A stretch of 42,492 nucleotides of DNA from NCBI GenBank assembly GCA_028711215.1, contig JAQTSO010000012.1, positions 1 to 42,492 on the forward strand, read 5' to 3'. Origin of the DNA: Endomicrobiaceae bacterium (GTDB lineage: Bacteria; Elusimicrobiota; Endomicrobiia; Endomicrobiales; Endomicrobiaceae). Positions 26,560 to 35,900 of the stretch are shown in pieces. How positions within the stretch are numbered: the stretch's first letter is position 1; every line of letters starts with the position of its first letter. The notes beneath the pieces were generated by a model. That model did not search any database and was not told the DNA's origin. It saw only the letters and a list, made by a program, of their open reading frames with translations. Made by a program: the position numbers and the translations under genes.

Positions 26560-27204
26560 TTATTCAAATATAACATCATCTATGTACATAATAAATCCGT
26601 TTGGATTATCATCTTTAGATGCTGCAAAACAAAAACCGCCGATAACATATGACAAATCTTTTCCTTCCAAATCCAATGTATATTGCTTCCATTCTTTTGT
26701 TAATTCTATTGGTCCCATTGATTGTGAATCTGAATCAGGATATTCTCCTGTTATTCCGCCGACTTTAAATTCAGCTATCTTTTCACCGCCGTTAGCTCCT
26801 CTTACCCAGAATGAAAGTTTTTTTGCACCTGTCAAATTATATCCGCCTTTCTTATCGCCCCAGTTATTAGCAGGTTGTTGCCAGAAAATACCCATCCATC
26901 CTGCACCTTGTGCCATTTTTGCGCTATATGTAATTTTGATACAAGTATTACCGCTTCTTGGCATTTCTGTACATGCTAAATTCAATTTAATGTCGCCGTA
27001 ATCACCCATCCACCCTGATGGTGCAAAGTGGTTGTCTTTTGATGCATTTTCAACATAAACAGCAAACGGAGCAAACTTCGATGCAGATTTCTTTGCAACT
27101 GATGTGTCACTTTTTGCTCTTTTTTGAGACGGTGCTGAAAAAGCTACACCTGCCGCACTCACTACAAAAACTGCTACTACCAATAAACTCAACAATTTTC
27201 TCAT
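26560..27204 (-). CDS. Secreted carbohydrate-binding-like protein, non-lipidated (paralogue B)
   Basis: This 214-residue protein has an ordinary signal peptide (cut near AFSA) with no cysteine at the cleavage site, then a basic linker and the same domain as the 23492 product: APSGWMGDYGDIKLNLAC, FWQQPANNWGDKKGGYNLTG, SFWVRGANGGEKIAEFKVGG, MYIDDVIFE. It would be free in the periplasm or exported. It is the first gene after the barrel gene (56-base gap) with an AAGGAG site, placing it in the same transcript. Ligand and partner are unknown. Confidence 0.72.
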   Translation of the reverse strand: MRKLLSLLVVAVFVVSAAGVAFSAPSQKRAKSDTSVAKKSASKFAPFAVYVENASKDNHFAPSGWMGDYGDIKLNLACTEMPRSGNTCIKITYSAKMAQGAGWMGIFWQQPANNWGDKKGGYNLTGAKKLSFWVRGANGGEKIAEFKVGGITGEYPDSDSQSMGPIELTKEWKQYTLDLEGKDLSYVIGGFCFAASKDDNPNGFIMYIDDVIFE

Positions 27205-27225
27205 GGTTTTATCTCCTTTTTTTTT

Positions 27226-27244
27226 ATGTAGTTTTATACTACAT
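27226..27244 (-). other. Small leader hairpin just before the 26560 ribosome site
   Basis: ATGTAGT (27226-27232) and ACTACAT (27238-27244) are perfectly complementary around TTTAT. On the minus strand nine A residues and GGAG follow at once. It may limit read-through from the barrel gene or tune translation. Confidence 0.4.
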
Positions 27245-27259
27245 TATTAGTATGTAACA

Positions 27260-27286
27260 TTTATTCCATCAAATTTCTAGTCTTTT
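27260..27286 (-). repeat. Source copy of the 27-base block, at the 3' end of the barrel gene
   Basis: It includes the last eight codons (KTRNLME and stop) of the 27261-29981 gene and has 25 of 27 bases in common with 24190-24216. Confidence 0.6.
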
Positions 27287-29981
27287 TTAATTTGCCGTTG
27301 TCGTCTTTCTTTAAAATAACGATTTCAACTCTTCTGTTTTGTTGTCTGCCAGCACTTGTAGCATTTGATGCAACCGGCACAGAAAACCAATACCCTTCAG
27401 GAACAATCTTACCGGCATCAATACCATTTTTTATAAGATATTCGGCAACTGATTTTGCTCTTCTGTCTGATAATTTGATATTGTATTCTTTTGTTCCGTA
27501 ATTATCGGTATGTCCTTCAACTCTTATATTACGATTTGGGTATGCCTTCAATACTCTTATCGCCTCATTCAATAGTTTTGTTGCTTTCGTTCTTAAATCA
27601 AACTTATCAAAGTCAAATAAAACCTTAGCTGAAAATCTCATTCTTAAACCTTCATCGGTTTCTTCAATATTCAAATCAGGAGTCAATAATCTTACTCTGC
27701 AAATTTCAGATTCAGCTACATTGCCGTATGTATCGGTTACAAATAATTGTGCATTATAATAGGCATCCGGAAGATACTTGTTCATAAAATCTTTACCGTT
27801 CCATATATCTGATTCAGGAGTTTCACCGGTGCCGTCAATTATATGTACTATTCTTCTGTTATCATCTGATAATTTTATTTGCCATGTTGCTACTCCGTTT
27901 TTGGCATAACCTTTAGGATACAATGTTACCTTTTCGCCTTTTGTAGGCATGAACACATCCGTTGACAAACTCAAAGCAGCTGTAGGCGGTTCAACTCTTT
28001 CTTTCTTTCCAAAACTAAACAATGCATTGAAAACAAGTCTTGCATATACTCTGACTTCATCAAAAGTTCCGAGTTCATTTCTTGAAGTAGTATCACCGTC
28101 TATAAGCTGAATAATTCTTAATTCCGTTTTTCTGCCGCCGACATAATCAACTCCGACATTTATACAAGGAAGAATATCTCTGGATACCTGAGCTAAATAT
28201 AATTCATCATATGTTGCTCCAAAATCCCTGTTCCAATCTTCAGGACCCCAAGCATCTCTGGCATAACCGACTTTGAACTTATACGGTGCTCTTCTAATTG
28301 TTAAATTAGTTTTAAAATATCCTGTTATCTCTTTTAAAAATACTTGTGTATGTGTATACGGAGTACTCATTCTTGCAACATCTTCACCGACCTCAAAATC
28401 ATATATACATTCCACATCATTATCTAAAAACATTCTTGTCATAAAATACAAAGATCCCAAGTAACCTTTTGTAGGAAGCGCTCCGGAAACCACACTGCCT
28501 GAATAATCTTCCCATACAGTTTCATGATTTTCATTTACATATATTTGTTTATCTGTTCCGCCTAGATATCTTGTTAATTTTACCCTTGTTGCAAATGTTA
28601 CAAGTGCATCTTCTCCGGGATTCAAGTTCCAGTCTTCAAAGTTGTTTGGTTCATATTTAAAAAACCATGTTTCAGGCGTTGTATCATAAACAAATGTTAA
28701 AGCAAATTCATCTGTCTCTCTGTTATCCCAACCTGTCGGGGAATTTCTCCACCATACCCAAAAAGGCTGCGAAGGTCCTCTTGGTTCTATTAAATCAGGC
28801 CCATATGTACTGCCGACACCGGGAATTGCATTTAACAAAGGTTTTCTGTGCATAGCACCCACTGTCATTATTAAATCTTTTGTGACAGCCTGCTGAACTT
28901 CTGCATCCAATTGTTGTTTGTTACCTGCTGATAAACCTTGATATGTGTATTTTAATGTAGTTAAATCAATACCGAAAAACGTTTTCGGCATCATAAGTTT
29001 TACTGCACCGCCGAAAGCATCTGAAATTTTTGTTCTGTCTTGTTTTATAACATATTGAGACCCGTTTGTACCGGTTCCCAACGGAACTTCGCTGTCTACA
29101 TAATCATATTCTTTGTCTATCCTAAAAGGTCTGAACATCGCACCAACCTGCAATGTATTTCCGTTTACATTAAAATCCGTACTAATTTCAGCAGTTTTCA
29201 TCCTCTCGCCGGGTGTTCCGTAAGGTATTATATGATCTGCATAGAAAAAATTTATATTGCTTTGAAGTATGTTCTTATATTTGAGATACACACCCTGCTT
29301 ATAATCAACTACAGGTTCTTCTCCGTATATTGCTGTAAACTCACCGGCTGTTCCCTTCATATCCAATTGAAACCACTCCGGAATTGCTCTGCCGGAAACT
29401 CTTAAATTATTATAAGCATCCGGATCTGCCTGATATAAACCAAACATATCTCCTTCATATCTCCAATCGTAATGAGACTGATTTCTGTAGTATCCCAAAT
29501 TTGCCCAATCGTTATGAACAACAACCTTTGCCGTATTCCAAAAATATTTCGGAACTATTACAGATTCCTCATACATTCTATGTGCATTGTTTACAGTATT
29601 CCAATATCTATCCGCATAACCCATAATAAAATCAAAACCAAATTGGGCATATGCCCAATTTGTCGGTTTAAATGCAAGGTCTACAAAGAGGGTTTGACCC
29701 CAATTGTCTCTCCAAGCCTGATCTTTTAAATTTTGATTTGATGAATCGTATCTGAAAAAATTAGTTAAATAATTTGGAGATGTGTACCAGCCGTTACCTA
29801 ATTGATTAAAGATACCTTCCATTAATAATTCGGCTCTGACCGCAACATCTTGAACGCCTAAAGACTCTGCATTCAGCGAATCTGAACGCCTGAAATCATT
29901 TCTGAAATACTCAGCATACGTTGAAGAAACAAACAGTACACTCAAAAATAATATCGTTAAAATCGTCTTTTTGATTTTCAT
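27261..29981 (-). CDS. Large outer-membrane beta-barrel with a C-terminal OmpA (peptidoglycan-binding) domain
   Basis: The protein is 906 residues. After the signal peptide (cut near TYA) comes a barrel of roughly 650 residues rich in Trp and Tyr, with paired strands such as LFVDLAFKPTNWAYAQFGFD. An Ig/FlgD-like segment lies at about 685-795 (PPTAALSLSTDVFMPTKGEKV, then VATWQIKLSDDNRRIVHII). A complete OmpA domain closes it (about 800-895), with VEGHTDNYGTKEYNIKLSDRRA and NRRVEIVIL, which binds meso-diaminopimelate in peptidoglycan. It heads the operon of binding proteins, so it may be the surface transporter or docking protein of that system. I do not recognise the barrel family. Confidence 0.75.
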   Translation of the reverse strand: MKIKKTILTILFLSVLFVSSTYAEYFRNDFRRSDSLNAESLGVQDVAVRAELLMEGIFNQLGNGWYTSPNYLTNFFRYDSSNQNLKDQAWRDNWGQTLFVDLAFKPTNWAYAQFGFDFIMGYADRYWNTVNNAHRMYEESVIVPKYFWNTAKVVVHNDWANLGYYRNQSHYDWRYEGDMFGLYQADPDAYNNLRVSGRAIPEWFQLDMKGTAGEFTAIYGEEPVVDYKQGVYLKYKNILQSNINFFYADHIIPYGTPGERMKTAEISTDFNVNGNTLQVGAMFRPFRIDKEYDYVDSEVPLGTGTNGSQYVIKQDRTKISDAFGGAVKLMMPKTFFGIDLTTLKYTYQGLSAGNKQQLDAEVQQAVTKDLIMTVGAMHRKPLLNAIPGVGSTYGPDLIEPRGPSQPFWVWWRNSPTGWDNRETDEFALTFVYDTTPETWFFKYEPNNFEDWNLNPGEDALVTFATRVKLTRYLGGTDKQIYVNENHETVWEDYSGSVVSGALPTKGYLGSLYFMTRMFLDNDVECIYDFEVGEDVARMSTPYTHTQVFLKEITGYFKTNLTIRRAPYKFKVGYARDAWGPEDWNRDFGATYDELYLAQVSRDILPCINVGVDYVGGRKTELRIIQLIDGDTTSRNELGTFDEVRVYARLVFNALFSFGKKERVEPPTAALSLSTDVFMPTKGEKVTLYPKGYAKNGVATWQIKLSDDNRRIVHIIDGTGETPESDIWNGKDFMNKYLPDAYYNAQLFVTDTYGNVAESEICRVRLLTPDLNIEETDEGLRMRFSAKVLFDFDKFDLRTKATKLLNEAIRVLKAYPNRNIRVEGHTDNYGTKEYNIKLSDRRAKSVAEYLIKNGIDAGKIVPEGYWFSVPVASNATSAGRQQNRRVEIVILKKDDNGKLKKTRNLME

Positions 29982-29989
29982 GCCAGCCT

Positions 29990-30019
29990 ATTATATTTTT
30001 TATAATGTATAATTGTCAA
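29990..30019 (-). promoter_or_regulatory. Consensus promoter almost touching the barrel gene start
   Basis: TTGACA (30014-30019) and TATAAT (29990-29995) are 18 bases apart on the minus strand. Only eight bases separate the -10 box from the ATG at 29981, so the mRNA would have a leader of about 0-3 bases. The bases between hold no proper ribosome site. Confidence 0.7.
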
Positions 30020-30058
30020 GTAATTTTTTATTTTTTACATATTTTTTACAAGACAATT
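30011..30058 (-). repeat. Inverted repeat spanning the -35 region of the barrel gene
   Basis: AATTGTC (30011-30017) and GACAATT (30052-30058) are perfect 7-base arms 34 bases apart, with A/T tracts between. One arm overlaps the TTGACA. It could bind a regulator or serve as a weak terminator for the upstream autotransporter gene. Confidence 0.3.
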
Positions 30059-30075
30059 TTTCTCTCTATAATTTT

Positions 30076-32853
30076 CTAAAAATTATATCTAATATTTACC
30101 TGGCCGCCAAAACCGGTTCTGCCCATTGCTCTTCCAAATAAATCTGCACCGACAGTAAATTTTTCACCAAAATACTTATTAACTCCGACACCATATTGGG
30201 TATATGTTTTAATCGGCATATTCGGTAACTGGCTGTCATTTGCTTTAAATTCCATATTATCAATCAAATTCCAGACTATGCTTGCATTAACATATGTTTG
30301 AAAAGTTTTTGTTACATTTGCCAAAAGTTTCATAGCCGGTTCTAATTGTACAGGGGTAAGCGAATTCGTATTTACATTTACTGTTGCCTCTGTCGGACTT
30401 ATAAAACTATAGCTTGCCATGTTGATATATGAATATGACAAATTAAGAGTTGGCTGAAACTTGAATTTATTCTCATTATCAAGCTCAAAATTAAAGCCTG
30501 TTTTTGAAGCAATACCTCTCGTAAATATCATGGTATTTTCTTTTCCGTAAGCTCCTTCACCCTGACCGTTTATAAAACCGAAATTAACAGTAAGTGCGGA
30601 GAAAAATCTATTTTTATACAAAGCACCTGTAACACCTAATATTCCGCCGTTCTGGGTTATTTTTGCACCTTCGTATGTCTGTTCTGAAGTATTGTAAGAA
30701 CCGTAAAAAGAAATATTGCCAAAGAAATTACCGCCGGCTTCCAATACTTCGGTATCATATCCGAAATAAGCTCCGCTTGTAGTATTTGTTAATGTTAGTA
30801 AATCATCAAGTTGGATATCTTCTTTAGAACCATAATATCTTAGCCATAAACCTTTTGTATTATTGTTGTTAACGGTATTATCAACTATTTCAAAAGCTTG
30901 TCTGTAAGATTCCAACTGTCCTAAATAACCACCGACCTGCATAACTATAGGTGTTATAAATACTATCGGGTTATAATCGTATGTATATGCAAATGATAAA
31001 ATACCGTTTTGGTAATTTGTATAATATTCAAATACCGGACCCATAACTTTTGTCTGAGTAAATGTTATTTTATCTGCCAAAGCACCTTCGGCTACAGTAA
31101 CATTTACCGTATCGTGTATATCCGTCATATCATTGTAAATATACAGCTTGCTTATTTCAAGACTTCCGTTGCCTGTCCCGAGTGCTGAACCTACAAAATT
31201 ATCAACCTCTTTGTTTTTTAAAGAAACTCCCAGTTCCAAATATGAAATCTCATTATCAGGCAAATTTAAATTTACCGCTATATTGTCAATTTTACCGTTT
31301 ACCAAATTAAGAGTTGTCCCGCCGTGCATATTAAATTCTACGTCATTAAAAAACACAGAATTATATCCCATCCAAAGCGTTCCGCTTGAAAAATTTACAA
31401 CATTTCCGGCACCTGAAAATCCGCTCATATCTGCATTTAATAAAATCGTACTTGAAGAAAACAATTGACTGTTTAGGTTAATAACATTACCGGTTCCGCT
31501 GGATGTTATCGTATTATAAAAACCAACCAGGCTGTCATCGGCAACATCAATATTAAGCGTCGATCCGTTTGCACTGTTAATTTTACCGCCGAAAACAACT
31601 ACACTGTTTGTACTGCTTAAAACCAAATTTAATGTGTTGGAACTTATCATCGCTATTGAAGAAGAATTTACAAGTCCTATTTCGCTTGTAAACATTTTGT
31701 CGGCAAGAATATTTATCTCACCCTGTCTGATTGTTGCAGTGTTAATTAAATCTGAACCAAGATTTAAAACACCGGCACCTAATATTATATTATTGTTAAC
31801 CGTTCCCGATGTAAAATTTACAACACCATTATTTGTTATGAAGGTTACGTCTATGTCGTTAAGAGAAGTATTTAAAGTTCCTATTGACGAAACAGTAATC
31901 GTAGACTGGGAAATAAAAGCATTATTGGTAAAAGTTCCCGAAGATATTCCAAATGTTCCGACACCCGCAACATCCTGTAATATTGTTTCATCTGTACCTA
32001 TAAAATAAATAGATCCGTTATTTGTAAGTTCGGTATTTGCCATATTGTTAAAATTTTCAAAACCTACCGTTATATATCCGTTATTTATAAAACCTGCGCC
32101 GGCAGTTATGTTACCGTTTGAAGAATCTATTACATTTGAATTTATTCCACCCGTAAATAAGATACTGCCTTCATTATTGATTTTGTTTGTAACCAAAACA
32201 TCATCGGCACTTGTCATAAGTGTTCCCAATGCTCCGATATTTATTGTATTTTGGTCAATTAAAAATCCATCAGTATTAGTAACAAATGCAACAGGAAGAA
32301 TATTCAATATGCCGTCACCTGAAATATTATTGCCGTTTGTTCCGCCGGTAAATTCAAGCGTTCCGTTATTTACTATTGCACTTGAAGCTTTTATGTTTGA
32401 TGCATTTGTATTTACTGTTGAATAAGAACTTATTTGTATACAGTTGGAGAAATCAAGTGCGGCGTTATTTGTAACCGTAGAAGTTGAATTAACTATAAAA
32501 TCATATGCTTTCAAATCCTGGTCATTTGTCAGATTTATATTATTAACCGTTATACTTGAACCTGCAATTAAAAGATTAATTTCTTGGTCGTTAACCCAGT
32601 TACTCGGAGTAGTATCTGTTCCTTGAACCGTTAATGAATTTGCTGTTATCGTTGAAAATGTTACCGAAGACCCGCTTACCAAATTTACATATCCTTCTGA
32701 AGTCATTGTGCTTGTAAATATATTATCAGATGAAACATCTGAAGAATATGCATAATTTTCATCCGTATTATCACCCGTAATTGTCGCAAAACTTTTACTG
32801 CAAGCAAACATTGTTATAAAAGCCAAACAAAATATAAATGAAATTTTTCTCAT
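30076..32853 (-). CDS. Autotransporter adhesin (925 residues)
   Basis: A signal peptide is followed by TITGDNTDENYAYSSD, a passenger of about 600 residues with degenerate beta-helix repeats (patterns of NNGTLEFTGGTNGNNISGDG type, rich in T, N, S and G) and a C-terminal barrel (about 660-925: KGLWLRYYGSKEDIQL through VNIRYNF). The final phenylalanine is the usual signal for outer-membrane insertion by BAM. The first 60 residues closely match the next, larger protein, so the two are paralogues. No protease or catalytic domain is seen; adhesion is the likely role. The stop is TAG. Confidence 0.85.
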   Translation of the reverse strand: MRKISFIFCLAFITMFACSKSFATITGDNTDENYAYSSDVSSDNIFTSTMTSEGYVNLVSGSSVTFSTITANSLTVQGTDTTPSNWVNDQEINLLIAGSSITVNNINLTNDQDLKAYDFIVNSTSTVTNNAALDFSNCIQISSYSTVNTNASNIKASSAIVNNGTLEFTGGTNGNNISGDGILNILPVAFVTNTDGFLIDQNTINIGALGTLMTSADDVLVTNKINNEGSILFTGGINSNVIDSSNGNITAGAGFINNGYITVGFENFNNMANTELTNNGSIYFIGTDETILQDVAGVGTFGISSGTFTNNAFISQSTITVSSIGTLNTSLNDIDVTFITNNGVVNFTSGTVNNNIILGAGVLNLGSDLINTATIRQGEINILADKMFTSEIGLVNSSSIAMISSNTLNLVLSSTNSVVVFGGKINSANGSTLNIDVADDSLVGFYNTITSSGTGNVINLNSQLFSSSTILLNADMSGFSGAGNVVNFSSGTLWMGYNSVFFNDVEFNMHGGTTLNLVNGKIDNIAVNLNLPDNEISYLELGVSLKNKEVDNFVGSALGTGNGSLEISKLYIYNDMTDIHDTVNVTVAEGALADKITFTQTKVMGPVFEYYTNYQNGILSFAYTYDYNPIVFITPIVMQVGGYLGQLESYRQAFEIVDNTVNNNNTKGLWLRYYGSKEDIQLDDLLTLTNTTSGAYFGYDTEVLEAGGNFFGNISFYGSYNTSEQTYEGAKITQNGGILGVTGALYKNRFFSALTVNFGFINGQGEGAYGKENTMIFTRGIASKTGFNFELDNENKFKFQPTLNLSYSYINMASYSFISPTEATVNVNTNSLTPVQLEPAMKLLANVTKTFQTYVNASIVWNLIDNMEFKANDSQLPNMPIKTYTQYGVGVNKYFGEKFTVGADLFGRAMGRTGFGGQVNIRYNF

Positions 32854-32886
32854 CTTGATTAAATCTCCTAAAAATATAATTTTAAG

Positions 32887-32892
32887 ATTATA
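32887..32892 (-). promoter_or_regulatory. -10 box of the 925-residue autotransporter gene
   Basis: TATAAT lies 33 bases before the ATG with AGGAG between. The -35 region is only a T-run, so the promoter is weak by sequence. It lies just after the terminator of the larger autotransporter gene, giving each its own transcript. Confidence 0.4.
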
Positions 32893-32910
32893 TCATTTTT
32901 TACAACAAAT

Positions 32911-32952
32911 AAAAAAACTCTTTAAACTTAAATTCATCCAAAGAGTTTTTTT
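32911..32952 (-). terminator. Rho-independent terminator of the large autotransporter gene
   Basis: The 13-base arms AAAAAAACTCTTT (32911-32923) and AAAGAGTTTTTTT (32940-32952) are perfectly complementary around a 16-base loop. The A/T-rich arm ends supply a T-run on either strand. It lies 23 bases past the stop codon at 32976. Confidence 0.85.
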
Positions 32953-32975
32953 ATTTTAAACATTAAATTATTATT

Positions 32976-35900
32976 TTATTGTACCAATACTTCAACTTCT
33001 TCTTCCTGAACAATTATTATTTCAACTCTACGGTTTATTTCACGATTTGCCGGTGAATCATTAGGAACCAAATTCTCGTTTGAACCTTTTCCGATTACCG
33101 AAATTTTATTTTTTATACCGTAATCTTTTTCCAAAGATATTGCAACTGCACTTGCTCGTCCTTCTGAAAGTTTCTGATTATATGCAGGTGCACCGAAATT
33201 ATCACAATGTCCTTCAATTAACAATTCAGCATCAGGATATCTTTGTAATTCTTTTAAAACCTGTTGCAAACTTGCTTTGCCTTTTTCTGTTAACTCTGTA
33301 GAATTAAATTTGAATTGCAATTTGCTTTCCAATTCTACTTGTGTTATTTTTCTTTCTTTTATTTTCTTTGCCTGTTCTGTAGTTACTATTTTTGACTTCA
33401 TTTTTTCATAATCTTTCTGAAGTTGTTTCAATTCTTTTCTAAGTCCCTCTGATACTTTCTTTTCATTTTCAAGTTTTGACGCAAAATCTTCATCAACAAC
33501 GGTGACAACAACCGGAGCATCTTTTTTCGGACAACCGAATTTATACGTTAAACCTATGTTTGCATATATTTCTTTAGATCTGCGGGCTAAATTTGTCTGT
33601 CCGTTTGCAAATATTGTCCAGTCTTCTGAAAGAATATAATCTGCTCCAATTCCGCCCGATATTGAAAATGGTGAAAGCGGTGCACTTTTTATCTTCATAT
33701 TCGTTTCATCTGAATAATCAAGCAATGACACATATGTTTCCGCATAATCTCTCGTTAACAATTGCCTTGCTCCTACATTTGCATACCACCCGAATTTGCT
33801 AACCTTTCCTGTTACTCCGACTCCTAATCTTGCCTGTGCCATCAATATATTACTGTCTTCAACTTTCAAATTAAGAGCATCTGCTCCTGTTTCTTCAAAT
33901 CCGTTTTGTTTCATGTATGATGCAAATACTCCTGCAAACGGTTTCAATGTTACTTTATGTTTTGCATCTGCATTCTTTGTCAAAAGTATTTTATATGCTC
34001 CCTCTAAATCAAATGAGGTACTATAACCCTGAGAATTGCTCTTTGCTGTTCTATCCATAAATGCTATATCTCTTTCCGTATTGTATCTTTCCCAACCTGC
34101 AAACAACATGCTCTTAAACTGCCATTTATTTGTTTCGTATCCGCCGTATAATCCCAAATTAACATCTTTCATGTTTGTGCTATCATTTTCCTGATTCAAT
34201 GTTGATTCTCCGTATCCGGACATTATTCCCATTGTCCATGATTTCTCGGATATCATATCAAAACCTACTAAGAAACCATTTACATAAGTATTATAATTTG
34301 GAGAGTTTTCATTTCCGTCAACGCCATAATTATTATAATAGTATTCGCCCCATATCTTATCGTGGAATTTATGGCATGGGTTTATTTCTGCATTTCTTGA
34401 TTGAATTCTGTCATAAACATGTTCAGTTTTTGCATTAAAGTACGGAAGCAATGCTGAGTTGGCATATATAACACCGGCTATATCGTTAAATCCCGCTTTA
34501 AGCGCATCTAAATCATATGTGCTTGTATAATAATAATACTGCTCAAGAGCATCCAACGCATATGTTATATCTCCGCCGTTTCCTGTTGAAATTGCATCTA
34601 TAGATCTTGCAACTTCACTCTCGTTATGAGACATATCCGTCAGCTCTGTTGAATTTTCATATTCCGATGCTTTTCTGCTGACATTAACCTGCAATACATT
34701 GCCTACTGTTGCGGTGCTAAAATCTATTCTTGAACCTAATCTCAAATCAGGAGTATCTATATCAAATCCTGTTATTGATGAATTTGCAAATTCGCCTGTT
34801 AAAGTATCAGAAGATGTAATAATATCAAATGTTTCATGAACGAAGAATTTGCCGTCAATATTTATTAAGTCAAGCAATGTGTTGTTGCTGTCAATTGTTG
34901 TTGTTCCGGAAACGTTCGTCGTGTCATTATTTACGCCACCGTTCGGCATGCTCGTTTGTTCAAATTCTACTTCATAAGTTGAACTGCTTGCAAAAACCAA
35001 GTCGCCGACTATATTTGTAACACCTATTGAATTACCAGGAGCCAATGTTGAGTCTGCACCCATTACTACAGTCTCTGCGGTTATAATTGAATTACCACCT
35101 AACAAACTGTTTGTAAATGTCATGGTACTGTCAACTACAAAACCATTGTCACTTTCGATATTATTTACATACAAAGCACCACCGGTAATATTTGCCTGAT
35201 ATGCTCTGAAATAATTTATAACTTCCATTGAGGCTGAACCAGTTTTATTAAATGTTCCGATATAATCTGTACTGTCAACTTCGTTTAACACTACATCATA
35301 CCCGTAAGCACTTGGAGCTTTCGGATACAAAGCACTCACTACAATGCTGTCGCTATAGTGGACACCGTCAGTAAATTCATATGTATCTAAATTTGCAACA
35401 CCTGTTCCGAAAAGTCTGCCATTGATATTTTCTGTTGTTCCAATTAATGTTCCGTTGTTAACGTATGTATCGCCTTGATAGTAATTTTCATCCATTTCAA
35501 GTTCTAATACTCCGTTCCCGTCTTTTACTAAGTTTACAGGAGTTGTTGACTGTTGGTCTATTACACCGTCAAGATAAAGATGTCCGTCAATAACATCTAT
35601 ATTTACATTATTACCTTCTGTTCCTGTTAACTGGTTATTTATCGTAAAATTGTTTGCTGAAGCTATAAGTTTACCGCCGTCAAATCCAATTGCATTGTCT
35701 CCGATATTAGATTCATCTGAAATTTGCAATGCGCCTTCAGTTATAATTGTTTGTCCTGTATACGTATTTGCACCTGTAAGTTCTACAATTCCGGCTCCTG
35801 TTTTAACAAGAACTCCCGAGCCGTCAACATCTTCATCCAAAGTTGAATCTGTTGCATCTTTCAATTGAAGAATTCCATTATTGTGTATTATGTTATTTAT

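Noticed and set aside
31148-32425. Long plus-strand open frames opposite the autotransporter genes (also at 35650-39500)
   Set aside because: They mirror the repetitive N/T/S/G-rich coding on the minus strand, have no ribosome site or recognisable domain and are products of biased composition.
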